From DASTHG01 sp041498155 (GTDB taxonomy: Bacteria > Gemmatimonadota > Gemmatimonadetes > Gemmatimonadales > GWC2-71-9), in assembly GCA_041498155.1 (NCBI GenBank), contig JBGQHV010000138.1:1-9045 (forward strand): a stretch of DNA of 9,045 nt, in the 5' to 3' direction. The notes below the pieces were generated by a model that saw only the letters and a list, made by a program, of their open reading frames with translations, did not search any database and was not told the origin of the DNA. Shown here piece after piece: positions 1-5,552 of the stretch. The position numbers were made by a program, and so were the translations under genes. Every line of letters begins with the position of its first letter. Positions within the stretch are counted from its first letter, which is position 1.

Positions 1-216
1 ATCAGCCGGATCGATCAGCCCTCCACTCGCACCTACGGCTGGTTCGTCCGTGCCGGCTTCTACCGGCGCCGGGACGGCGCGTACGTCCCGCGGCACACAC
101 GGTTTTTCGCGGATCTGACTTTCGGCGGCAAGCGACGCGCCCTCCATGCCGCCCAGGCGTTCCTGGACACGCTGCCGCCCAAACACCGCCCCCGGGCGCT
201 GCGCCACGCCGCGTAG
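1..216 (+). CDS. AP2-like DNA-binding protein, C-terminal part (5' end outside window)
   Basis: The frame is open from the first base to a TAG at 214-216 and gives 71 residues. It begins ISRIDQPSTRTYGWFVR, continues through FFADLTFGGKRRALHAA and ends LRHAA. The pattern is an Ile-Ser-Arg-Ile-Asp opening, a Gly-Trp-Phe-Val-Arg strand, then a Phe-Phe-x-Asp / Gly-Gly-Lys / Ala-Ala-x-x-Phe-Leu helix. It matches what I remember of the AP2-like beta-sheet plus helix DNA-binding domain found in small bacterial proteins and near homing endonucleases. The basic composition (many Arg and Lys) fits nucleic-acid binding. The start and any N-terminal domain lie outside the window. The next gene's only ATG lies inside this gene's last 71 bases. 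Family assignment is from remembered motif similarity. The role (regulator, recombination accessory or endonuclease remnant) is unknown. Confidence 0.6.
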   Translation: MSRIDQPSTRTYGWFVRAGFYRRRDGAYVPRHTRFFADLTFGGKRRALHAAQAFLDTLPPKHRPRALRHAA

Positions 217-901
217 TCATCCCGAGCGTCACCGCTCCGAGCGCATCGGCTGGCTGCGTGCCGCGGTGCTCGGCGCGAATGACGGCATCGTCTCGACGGC
301 CAGTCTGATCATCGGGGTCGCGGCCGCGGACGCCGCTCCCCATCAGGTCCTGGTGGCCGGCGTGGCGGGGCTCGTGGCGGGCGCGATGTCGATGGCGGCG
401 GGCGAGTTCGTGTCCGTCAGCTCGCAGGCCGACACGGAACGCGCCGATCTCGCCCGGGAGCGGCACGAGCTCGACACCGCCCCGGCCTCAGAGCGCGCGG
501 AGTTGACCGCGATCTACGTGGCGCGCGGCCTGTCCCGGCCGCTCGCCGAGCAAGTGACGGACCAGCTCATGGCGCACGATGCGCTCGGGGCGCACGCGCG
601 CGACGAGCTCGGGATCGTGGAGATGCACCGGGCGCGGCCGATTCAGGCAGCGCTGGCATCCGCCGCCACCTTTTCCGTCGGCGCCTTCCTCCCGTTGATC
701 ACGGCCGTGATCGCTCCTCATGGCACGATACTCCCGATCGTCGGTGGCGCCTCCCTGCTGTCCCTCGCCGGCCTCGGCGCGCTCGCCGCTCGGGCCGGCG
801 GCGCACCCGTAGGAAAGGCCACCCTCCGCGTCACATTCTGGGGCGTCCTCGCAATGGCCCTCACTGCCGGCGCGGGCGCGCTGTTCGGCGCGGGAGGGTG
901 A
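146..901 (+). CDS. VIT family (CCC1/VIT1-like) Fe2+/Mn2+ transporter
   Basis: Predicted inner-membrane protein of the VIT1/CCC1 family, whose members move ferrous iron or manganese across membranes, probably by proton antiport. Family hallmarks are clear: RIGWLRAAVLGANDGIVST opens helix 1 (about residues 36-60), and AGAMSMAAGEFVSVSSQAD ends helix 2. A Glu-rich cytosolic segment (about 90-160, with ELTAIYVARGL and AHDALGAHARDELG) corresponds to the metal-binding domain, and three more helices follow (about 166-190, 195-217, 225-249). The total is 251 residues from ATG 146; relatives are usually about 230. The first 23 residues are Arg/Pro/Cys-rich and look like out-of-frame AP2 sequence. No SD precedes ATG 146, and the next canonical start is GTG 266, inside helix 1. 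Family-like sequence begins with SHPERHR at 215, so the true start is unresolved. Family assignment is very secure; metal choice is inferred from the family. Confidence 0.9.
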   Translation: MPPRRSWTRCRPNTAPGRCATPRSHPERHRSERIGWLRAAVLGANDGIVSTASLIIGVAAADAAPHQVLVAGVAGLVAGAMSMAAGEFVSVSSQADTERADLARERHELDTAPASERAELTAIYVARGLSRPLAEQVTDQLMAHDALGAHARDELGIVEMHRARPIQAALASAATFSVGAFLPLITAVIAPHGTILPIVGGASLLSLAGLGALAARAGGAPVGKATLRVTFWGVLAMALTAGAGALFGAGG

Positions 902-902
902 G

Positions 903-1982
903 CTAGGCAACCCTGGCCGTTCGGGTCCGTGACTGGATCACCCGAACGATTCGTTCCGCATCCCGCCCGACGCCGTTTACCGTATCCGACGTCATCGCGT
1001 CGAGGTAGTGCAGGCCGACGAAGTACAGTCCCGGCTCGTGCACCGCGACCCCGCGCTCGTGCAGCGGCTCCCCGTCCGTCCCGAACACCGGGAGATGGAT
1101 CCACGAGAAGCCGGGCTCGAATCCGGTGCACCAGATCACGTTCGCCACATCGAGTACCGCATCATCCGCGACCAGCGGCCGTCCGTCGCTCACGCCGACG
1201 ACCCGGGGCACCCGGATGATACCCGCCGCGATCAGATCCTGCGGCTTGACCCGGATGAGCGGCGCGGCGCGACGGAGCAGCGTGGGACGCAGCTTGCGGC
1301 CGAGCGGCGTTCCCATCGTCAGGACCCGGTGACCGACGAACCGCACCATCCGGACGAGGAGGTGCCGCGCCACGAGGCCTTCGATACGGAACGGGATGTG
1401 GCCGCTCTCCTTGCCTGCCAGCCACGTCGGATGGGTACGCGCGACCTCGAGAGCGATATCGGCTCCCGAATTCCCCACACCGACCACCAGCACGCCGCCG
1501 GCCTGCAGCTGCGACGGATTCCGATAGGCGAGCGAGTGGATCTGGACGATGCGCGGGTCGAGCTCCCGGGCGAACGGGGGTACGCGGGGGATCTGGTAGT
1601 TCGCCATGGCGACGACCACCTGATCGGCCTCGAAGCGGCGTTCACCCGCGGTCACCACGAACCGGTCCCCCTGCCGCGTGAGCCCATCCACCCGGACGCC
1701 CGCGCGCACGGGAAGCTCGAACCGTTTCGCGTACGCCTCGAGATAGTCCGCCATCTGATTCTTCGTGATGAACGCGTCTCCGCGAGCGGGATAGGCCCAT
1801 CCGGGAAGACCGTCGTAGCGCGCCGGGGTGAACAGGCGGAGCGAATCCCACCGGTTGCGCCACGCGTCCCCGATTCGCTGGTGCGCGTCGAGGATGAGGA
1901 ACGGGAGCCCACGCCGCCTGAGATGGTACCCCACGGAGAGTCCCGCCTGTCCCCCGCCGATGACGATCGTCTGCGTGTTCAT
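903..1982 (-). CDS. Flavin-containing monooxygenase-like NAD(P)/FAD oxidoreductase
   Basis: A 359-residue cytosolic flavoprotein with two Rossmann nucleotide-binding motifs. The FAD motif VIGGGQAG (G9, G11, G14) is at the N-terminus and the NADPH motif VVGVGNSGAD (G168, G170, G173) is in the middle. WCTGFEP (284-290) matches the C-terminal ATG-type motif of class B flavin monooxygenases (FMO, Baeyer-Villiger, YUCCA and CzcO-like proteins, COG2072). The fingerprint FxGxxxHSxxY appears only as IVQIHSLAY, lacking Phe and Gly. Such enzymes use NADPH and O2 to oxygenate a small organic or heteroatom substrate, which cannot be told here. ATG 1982 was chosen because GAGG (1989-1992) lies 6 bases upstream and translation then opens directly with MNTQTIVIGGG. 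ATG 1985 is adjacent, and the longer ATG 2063 adds unlike residues. The gene is third after TetR and TPR-LuxR genes on the same strand, suggesting they regulate it. Its stop is one base from the VIT stop. Confidence 0.88.
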   Translation of the reverse strand: MNTQTIVIGGGQAGLSVGYHLRRRGLPFLILDAHQRIGDAWRNRWDSLRLFTPARYDGLPGWAYPARGDAFITKNQMADYLEAYAKRFELPVRAGVRVDGLTRQGDRFVVTAGERRFEADQVVVAMANYQIPRVPPFARELDPRIVQIHSLAYRNPSQLQAGGVLVVGVGNSGADIALEVARTHPTWLAGKESGHIPFRIEGLVARHLLVRMVRFVGHRVLTMGTPLGRKLRPTLLRRAAPLIRVKPQDLIAAGIIRVPRVVGVSDGRPLVADDAVLDVANVIWCTGFEPGFSWIHLPVFGTDGEPLHERGVAVHEPGLYFVGLHYLDAMTSDTVNGVGRDAERIVRVIQSRTRTARVA

Positions 1983-1988
1983 CATGCA

Positions 1989-1992
1989 CCTC
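1989..1992 (-). promoter_or_regulatory. Ribosome binding site GAGG for the flavoprotein gene
   Basis: On the minus strand GAGG is followed by six bases and ATG at 1982. This decides the start against ATG 2063, which would place Arg-rich, unconserved residues before the FAD-binding strand. Confidence 0.6.
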
Positions 1993-2025
1993 GGTGTTGC
2001 CGTTGAGAATCGCATAGCCCGTCTG

Positions 2026-2100
2026 CCACGGCACAGGATAGCGGTGCGGCCGGGTGGCCGCATCGACCGAAGTACCCAGGCGATGCGCGAGGTGCCGTGG
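2026..2100. repeat. Nested inverted repeats between the LuxR and flavoprotein genes
   Basis: The 124-bp gap (1983-2106) contains a perfect 9-bp inverted repeat: CCACGGCAC at 2026-2034 and GTGCCGTGG at 2092-2100, separated by 57 bases. Inside it is a perfect 7-bp hairpin, TGCGGCC / GGCCGCA at 2045-2062, with a four-base loop. In the minus-strand mRNA both stems could form together. No T-run follows, so a standard intrinsic terminator is unlikely. Alternatives are a two-half-site regulator target, an RNA processing site or an attenuator. The repeats are directly visible; the function is inference. Confidence 0.5.
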
Positions 2101-2106
2101 GTAATT

Positions 2107-3762
2107 CTATGCAGGCGGGGACTGGACCAGGTCGTGCTGGTAGGCGTAGGCGGTGGCGGCCGCCCGCGAGGACAGGCCGAGTTTGCTGAAGATGTTGCTC
2201 ACGTGCCGCGCCACGGTCTTCTCGCTGATGCCGAGGGCGGTGGCAATCGATCGGTTCGTCTTCCCCGACGCCACCAGGCCGAGCACCTGCAGCTCCCGCG
2301 CTGTCAGGCCGCCCGCCGCGGCCGTCGCGGGCCCAGCCGGCCGGGCGAGCGCCGCGACACGGTCGACATCGGGCGCCGCACCCAGCGCCTGGAACACCAG
2401 CCGGGCGGCGTCCAGCTCGAGCGCGGCCGCGTCGCCATCGCCGAGCCCGCGGCAGGCAAGCGCCACGAGGACGCGGACCCGCGCGGTCTCGTAGGGCGCT
2501 TCCAGCTCGCGCCAGACCGTTTCCGCGCGCCGCAGCGCGGCGAGCGCCTCCTGCCACCGACGCTCGGCGAGCAGCACCGATCCGGCGGCTTGCTGCGCCA
2601 GTGCCCGCAGCAGCGGAGCGTCGAGCCGTTCGGCGATCCCCGCAAGCTCGCCGGCCGACGCACCCGCCGCCGCGATATCGCCCGCGACCAGCGCGATCTC
2701 GACGAACGCCGCCAGGACCCGCGATCGGCTGGCGCCGCGCGACTCCTCGGCCAGGCGCCGGATCGCGGCGTGGGCCTGGTCGAGCTGCCCCTGAGCCAAC
2801 CGCAACAGCGCCAGACCGGGCTCCAGCTTGCGTCCCGCCTCACTCGCCTGCCGGTAGGCCGCCTCCGCCGCGGCGAATTCGCCCCGCAGGCGGTGCAGCT
2901 CGGCCAGCCGGTAGTACGCCGAGCCCGCCGCCGGCTGCAGCCTCGGCCGGGTCAGCTGCGCGCGGGCCCGATCGGCTTCCTCCAGGGCTTCGGGCCACGC
3001 CCCGTGCAGCTGCATGATCTCGGCGCGCCGCACCAGACACTCACCCCGATGCGGCACCAGATCCGGCTGCGATGCGCACCACTCGCTCAACGCGGCCGTC
3101 CACTCCTGCGCGCGGCGCAGGTCGAAGATCTCGTGGCACCCCTCGATCACGCTGCAGTACACGCCCCCGGCGACCATGGGTGAGACTTCGCCGGTGGTCA
3201 CGGCGACCATCGCCTCGTCGAGCAACGCCACCCCCCGCGTGGTTTCGCCGCCGCGAATCAGCGCCCGCCCCTGCCCGTTCACCGCGAGGGCGACGAGATC
3301 CCGGTCGCCGAAGCGGGCGCCGATCTTGGCCGCCTGGGCGAACCAATCGAGCGCGGTGGCGGCGGCGCCCTCCCGGATGCAGCGGATTCCCTCCGGGACA
3401 AGCAGGTAGCCCTGCTCCACGCAATCGCGCCGGCCGTCGTCGAGCAGGCGACGCGCGCGCGCCAGCCAGCCTCCACCCTGGGCCTGGTCCCCGTTGTTCA
3501 GGAGCGCGAACCCCAGCCAGAACGCACAGCGGGCGGCCGGCTCGACCTCTCCCGCGCTCAGGTAACGCTGATGCGCGCGCGTCAGGAGTTCGGCGCTCTC
3601 CGGATCCTTCCCGAGGAGGTGCGCCGCGGCGGCGAGCCACTCCAGGTCGGACGCCTCGAGCGGCGTCGCCCGGTCGGCGAGCGAGAGCTGCGCGAACGCC
3701 TCGGCCCAGGCCCGGCGCCGCAGCGCCTCCCGACCCCGTGCCAGCACGTCGGCCCGGGTCAC
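2107..3762 (-). CDS. TPR-containing LuxR-family transcriptional regulator
   Basis: A 551-residue regulator. Residues about 485-545 form a LuxR/GerE helix-turn-helix, with LTARELQVLGLVASGKTNRS, then ISEKTVARHVSNIFSKLGL and SSRAAATAYAY. The rest is alpha-helical and Ala/Leu-rich with TPR-like repeats, for example ALDWFAQAAKIG, LVRRAEIMQLHGAWPEALEEA and GEFAAAEAAYRQA. No Walker A motif is present, so this is not a STAND/MalT-type ATPase regulator. No receiver domain or phospho-Asp motif is present either. TPR domains usually bind proteins or peptides, so the signal may be a partner protein. GTG 3762 was chosen because it overlaps the TetR stop as GTGA and begins the first plausible helix (TRADVLARGREALRRR). 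Further upstream this frame is only the shadow of the TetR gene. Weak SD plus the overlap suggest translational coupling to TetR. From memory, similar TPR-LuxR proteins sit beside similar flavoproteins in actinobacteria. Confidence 0.85.
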   Translation of the reverse strand: MTRADVLARGREALRRRAWAEAFAQLSLADRATPLEASDLEWLAAAAHLLGKDPESAELLTRAHQRYLSAGEVEPAARCAFWLGFALLNNGDQAQGGGWLARARRLLDDGRRDCVEQGYLLVPEGIRCIREGAAATALDWFAQAAKIGARFGDRDLVALAVNGQGRALIRGGETTRGVALLDEAMVAVTTGEVSPMVAGGVYCSVIEGCHEIFDLRRAQEWTAALSEWCASQPDLVPHRGECLVRRAEIMQLHGAWPEALEEADRARAQLTRPRLQPAAGSAYYRLAELHRLRGEFAAAEAAYRQASEAGRKLEPGLALLRLAQGQLDQAHAAIRRLAEESRGASRSRVLAAFVEIALVAGDIAAAGASAGELAGIAERLDAPLLRALAQQAAGSVLLAERRWQEALAALRRAETVWRELEAPYETARVRVLVALACRGLGDGDAAALELDAARLVFQALGAAPDVDRVAALARPAGPATAAAGGLTARELQVLGLVASGKTNRSIATALGISEKTVARHVSNIFSKLGLSSRAAATAYAYQHDLVQSPPA

Positions 3763-4331
3763 GACGCAACGGTCCGCGACCAGCGCTGGAACACGCGATC
3801 GAGCGCCTCGGCGCTCAACCGGTTTCCGCTCGTGAGCCACCAGGTGACGAGCCCGCGGAACGCCCCCACGACGCCCAACACTTCGGCCTCGCGGGTGGGC
3901 TCGCGCGACGGCGCCATCCGATCGAGCTCCGCCCGCACGACATCGGCCAGGATGGTCGTGATGGTGCGCTGGACGGCGGAGTTGGCGGTCCCGCCCAGCG
4001 TCGCCAACGCGAAGCGTTTCTGGGACGCGATGTGCCGCAGCAGCGGCAGACTGAAACGGAAGCCCGCGACGCCCCCGGCCGGCGCCCGGGCGGCCAAGGC
4101 CCGCAGCGCGACGGCGAAGCCGTCGAACAACAGCTCTTCCTTCGAGGTGAAATGCGAGTAGAAGGTCGATCGTCCGACATCCGCCTTCTCGGTGATGTCT
4201 TCGATCGTGATGCCGTCGTAGCTGCGCTGCTCGATCAGCTGCAGGAGCGCTTCTTTCAACCGACGGCGCGTCCGCTGCACCCGCCGATCGGGGCGTTGCG
4301 GTCGCGATGTTGGCGCTGCGTTCCTGGACAA
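3759..4331 (-). CDS. TetR/AcrR family transcriptional regulator
   Basis: A 190-residue protein with the usual TetR layout and length. An Arg-rich lead (RPDRRVQRTRRRLKEALL) precedes a DNA-binding HTH at about residues 38-66, with YDGITIEDITEKADVGRS then TFYSHFTSKEELL. A helical C-terminal domain for ligand binding and dimerisation follows. The TTG start at 4331 is preceded by GGAG (4339-4342) with 7-base spacing. The alternative GTG 4280 would cut into the conserved basic arm. No ATG exists in frame between these positions and a point well inside the divergent gene. It is the first gene of the apparent minus-strand operon and overlaps the LuxR gene by 4 bases. The upstream region carries a palindrome overlapping divergent promoter candidates, so autoregulation and control of the divergent membrane-protein gene are likely. 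The effector ligand is unknown; substrate or product of the linked flavoprotein is the simplest guess. Confidence 0.88.
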   Translation of the reverse strand: MSRNAAPTSRPQRPDRRVQRTRRRLKEALLQLIEQRSYDGITIEDITEKADVGRSTFYSHFTSKEELLFDGFAVALRALAARAPAGGVAGFRFSLPLLRHIASQKRFALATLGGTANSAVQRTITTILADVVRAELDRMAPSREPTREAEVLGVVGAFRGLVTWWLTSGNRLSAEALDRVFQRWSRTVAS

Positions 4332-4338
4332 GTGCCGG

Positions 4339-4342
4339 CTCC
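4339..4342 (-). promoter_or_regulatory. Ribosome binding site GGAG supporting the TTG start of the TetR gene
   Basis: GGAG on the minus strand lies 7 bases before TTG at 4331. The alternative in-frame GTG at 4280 would shorten the conserved basic arm before the HTH. This spacing and the resulting 190-residue length, normal for TetR proteins, decide the start. Confidence 0.55.
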
Positions 4343-4378
4343 GCGTCCAATTCGAGACACCTGCACGACCCGTGCTGG

Positions 4379-4406
4379 TTGACGGGCGCGTCCGATGGCC
4401 TAGTCT
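4379..4406 (+). promoter_or_regulatory. Candidate promoter of the divergent membrane-protein gene
   Basis: TTGACG (4379-4384) matches the -35 consensus at five of six positions. After 16 bases, TAGTCT (4401-4406) keeps the key T1, A2 and T6 of the -10 box. Transcription would start near 4413, inside the palindrome at 4412-4423. Consensus matching only. Confidence 0.4.
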
Positions 4407-4411
4407 GTACC

Positions 4412-4423
4412 GGACTCTAGTCC
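4412..4423. promoter_or_regulatory. Candidate TetR operator, GGACT-CT-AGTCC palindrome
   Basis: A perfect 5-bp inverted repeat with a 2-bp centre lies between the TetR gene and the divergent gene. The motif AGTC recurs just upstream (4402-4405), pairing with GACT at 4413-4416 as a second, imperfect palindrome. CTAGTC occurs twice 17 bp apart (4400 and 4417). The palindrome overlaps the candidate -10 box of the TetR gene and the expected start of the divergent transcript, the normal place for a repressor site. Binding by the local TetR is inferred. Confidence 0.45.
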
Positions 4424-4442
4424 ATTTTCGGAGTACCGTCCA
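4414..4442 (-). promoter_or_regulatory. Candidate promoter of the TetR-LuxR(-flavoprotein) operon
   Basis: On the minus strand TGGACG (4437-4442, four of six against TTGACA) is followed after 17 bases by TAGAGT (4414-4419, four of six against TATAAT). The -10 box lies wholly inside the palindrome, as expected for autorepression. Consensus matching only. Confidence 0.35.
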
Positions 4443-4459
4443 GCAACCGACGAGGCCTC

Positions 4460-4924
4460 GTGCACATCCACTTCGTCTATCTGCTCGCGCTGCTGCTGCT
4501 CGCCGCGACCATCCATGCCGCCGCGCTGCAGCACCGCACGCCCGCGCGTGTCGCGGAGCTCCTCCTGCTCTATCTGCTGGTAGGCTACTGCGGCATACCG
4601 ATGCTGGCGGTGAGTATCTGGGTGCTGGTGAGCCCGGAGCAGGCGGCATCAGGCTTCGGCGTTAGCGCCGCCCGGCCGCTGCTCGACTTTTTCGGGTGGG
4701 CGTATCTCGGGATGTCATCGCTCTCCCTATTGGCGCTGCGCTATCGTGGCGCCTTTCTGGTCGCCCCGGTGGTGGCCTGGACGGTGTACCTCGGTGGCGC
4801 CACCCTCGTGCACCTGCAGGAGTCACATGGGCGCGCATTCGAGGTCGTCGCGAGCCACGGTCTCATCGCCGTCCTGCTGGTCGGCGGCTTGATCGCGAGC
4901 GGCGCCTGGAGACGGCGGAGCTGA
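4460..4924 (+). CDS. Small multi-pass membrane protein of unknown function (possibly DUF6790-like)
   Basis: A 154-residue, strongly hydrophobic protein with five likely membrane segments at about 3-22, 33-57, 74-93, 98-118 and 132-147. It ends in a basic tail (WRRRS), which suggests a cytoplasmic C-terminus. The start is GTG 4460, with GAGG at 4452-4455, 4 bases away (slightly short). No enzymatic motif is visible. The YLLVGYCGIPML segment and the later FFGWAYLGMSSLSLLALRY and VVAWTVYLGGATLVHLQ vaguely recall DUF6790-type small membrane proteins; that is a weak memory-based link. Divergent from the TetR gene with a shared palindromic operator candidate, it is a plausible second target of that repressor. 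This is the common TetR/membrane-protein arrangement, although it does not look like a known efflux pump. A strong hairpin follows the stop. Confidence 0.75.
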   Translation: MHIHFVYLLALLLLAATIHAAALQHRTPARVAELLLLYLLVGYCGIPMLAVSIWVLVSPEQAASGFGVSAARPLLDFFGWAYLGMSSLSLLALRYRGAFLVAPVVAWTVYLGGATLVHLQESHGRAFEVVASHGLIAVLLVGGLIASGAWRRRS

Positions 4925-4938
4925 GCGCTGCTTGGGGT

Positions 4939-4980
4939 CGCCGGTGGGACGCGCCGTGCACGAGCGCGGTCCCACCGGCG
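4939..4980. terminator. Strong hairpin between convergent genes, likely bidirectional terminator
   Basis: Perfect 12-bp arms CGCCGGTGGGAC (4939-4950) and GTCCCACCGGCG (4969-4980) enclose an 18-base loop. It lies 14 bases after the membrane-protein stop and 13 bases beyond the DinB stop of the opposite gene. There is no T-run on either side, so it would act as a T-tract-less hairpin terminator or an mRNA 3'-end protector for both transcripts. Confidence 0.65.
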
Positions 4981-4992
4981 CGATAACGCGCC
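4977..4992. terminator. Second hairpin GGCGCG-ATAA-CGCGCC overlapping the first
   Basis: A perfect 6-bp stem with a four-base loop shares bases 4977-4980 with the right arm of the larger hairpin, so the two stems cannot both be complete. In the plus direction CTTAATT follows, a weak T-rich tail. It lies directly after the DinB TAA on the minus strand. Confidence 0.4.
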
Positions 4993-4993
4993 C

Positions 4994-5527
4994 TTAATTC
5001 CCTTGCTGGCGGGCCGTCGGCGGCAACAGACCGTTGAGCCGCAGGTAGTTCGCCATCTGGCTGTAATGATCCTCCCAGTCACCGGTCGTGATGAGGATCA
5101 TCGAGGCCCGCGAAACTTTGCTGCCGAAGAACGGCAGCTGTTCCGCCAGCCCCGAGTCGTCGAGCTTGGCGAGCGCCGTCCCGCAGAAGTCGAACGTCTC
5201 TTTCAGGCGGGCCACCAGCTGATCCTTCGGCGCGGTGGCGGCGAGCGAATCCCGCTTGGGCGCCGTCGTCCCGGTGAGCGCCGAGCAGAAGTAGTCGTTG
5301 CCTTCGGCCAGGTGCAGGACGACGTCGGCCACACTCATCTGCGCCGGGGTGGGTTTGTACCCGTACTTGTCGGGCGGCATCGTTTCCGCCGCGGCCACGA
5401 GCTTGCGGGCCGAGCTTTGTTCGTATGTGCGGAACGCGTCCGCGACCGGGCTCGCCGCACCCTGCGCAGCCAGAAGCGCGGGGACGACGGTCAGGACCAG
5501 GGCCACGGCACGAGCGTCAGGCTTCAT
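4994..5527 (-). CDS. Exported DinB-fold (DinB_2-like) protein
   Basis: A 177-residue protein. Residues 1-25 form a signal peptide: a short MKPDAR lead, a hydrophobic VALVLTVVPALLA core and AQGAAS for cleavage. The mature part resembles the DinB four-helix bundle: VADAFRTYEQS, KYGYKPTPAQMSVADVVLHL, AEGNDYFCSALTG, then WEDHYSQMANYLRLNGLLPP. DinB-fold proteins often bind a metal through three His, and some are thiol transferases. Here only H72 and H154 are evident in the matching helices, so metal binding may be weak or use another ligand. ATG 5527 was chosen for GGAG at 5534-5537 (6-base spacing) and because it begins the signal peptide. ATG 5554 adds MNVPPTELV without clear benefit. Exported versions are common in Gemmatimonadota- and Acidobacteriota-like genomes, from memory. 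It is divergent from the LytS-like kinase gene. Function unknown. Confidence 0.82.
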   Translation of the reverse strand: MKPDARAVALVLTVVPALLAAQGAASPVADAFRTYEQSSARKLVAAAETMPPDKYGYKPTPAQMSVADVVLHLAEGNDYFCSALTGTTAPKRDSLAATAPKDQLVARLKETFDFCGTALAKLDDSGLAEQLPFFGSKVSRASMILITTGDWEDHYSQMANYLRLNGLLPPTARQQGN

Positions 5528-5533
5528 GACCAA

Positions 5534-5537
5534 CTCC
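5534..5537 (-). promoter_or_regulatory. Ribosome binding site GGAG for the DinB-fold gene
   Basis: GGAG on the minus strand is followed by six bases and ATG 5527, which opens a clean signal peptide. It decides the start against ATG 5554. Confidence 0.6.
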
Positions 5538-5544
5538 GTTGGGG

Positions 5545-5552
5545 GAACGTTC
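5545..5552. promoter_or_regulatory. GAACGTTC palindrome in the DinB / kinase divergent region
   Basis: A perfect 8-bp palindrome lies just downstream of the candidate -10 box of the DinB-fold gene, where its transcript would begin. It could be a small operator, but a palindrome of this size is not rare by chance. Confidence 0.2.

Noticed and set aside
1008..3183. Long plus-strand frames opposite the flavoprotein and LuxR genes
   Set aside because: They are rich in Arg, His, Asp and Pro without motifs, and lie opposite genes with unmistakable domains.
3763..4350. N-terminal extension of the LuxR protein by 196 residues
   Set aside because: This stretch is out of frame with the clear TetR gene on the same strand; its translation is low-complexity Arg/Gly/His-rich, and the GTGA overlap gives a natural LuxR start at 3762.
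4332..4649. N-terminal extension of the TetR protein by 106 residues
   Set aside because: The extra residues are Arg/Ala/Pro-rich, run across the operator and the divergent gene, and TetR proteins are normally about 190 residues, as given by TTG 4331.
1595..5056. Identical 13-mer GGTAGTTCGCCAT at 1595-1607 and 5044-5056
   Set aside because: Both encode Met-Ala-Asn-Tyr on the minus strand inside unrelated proteins (flavoprotein and DinB); a coincidence of codon choice, not a repeat element.
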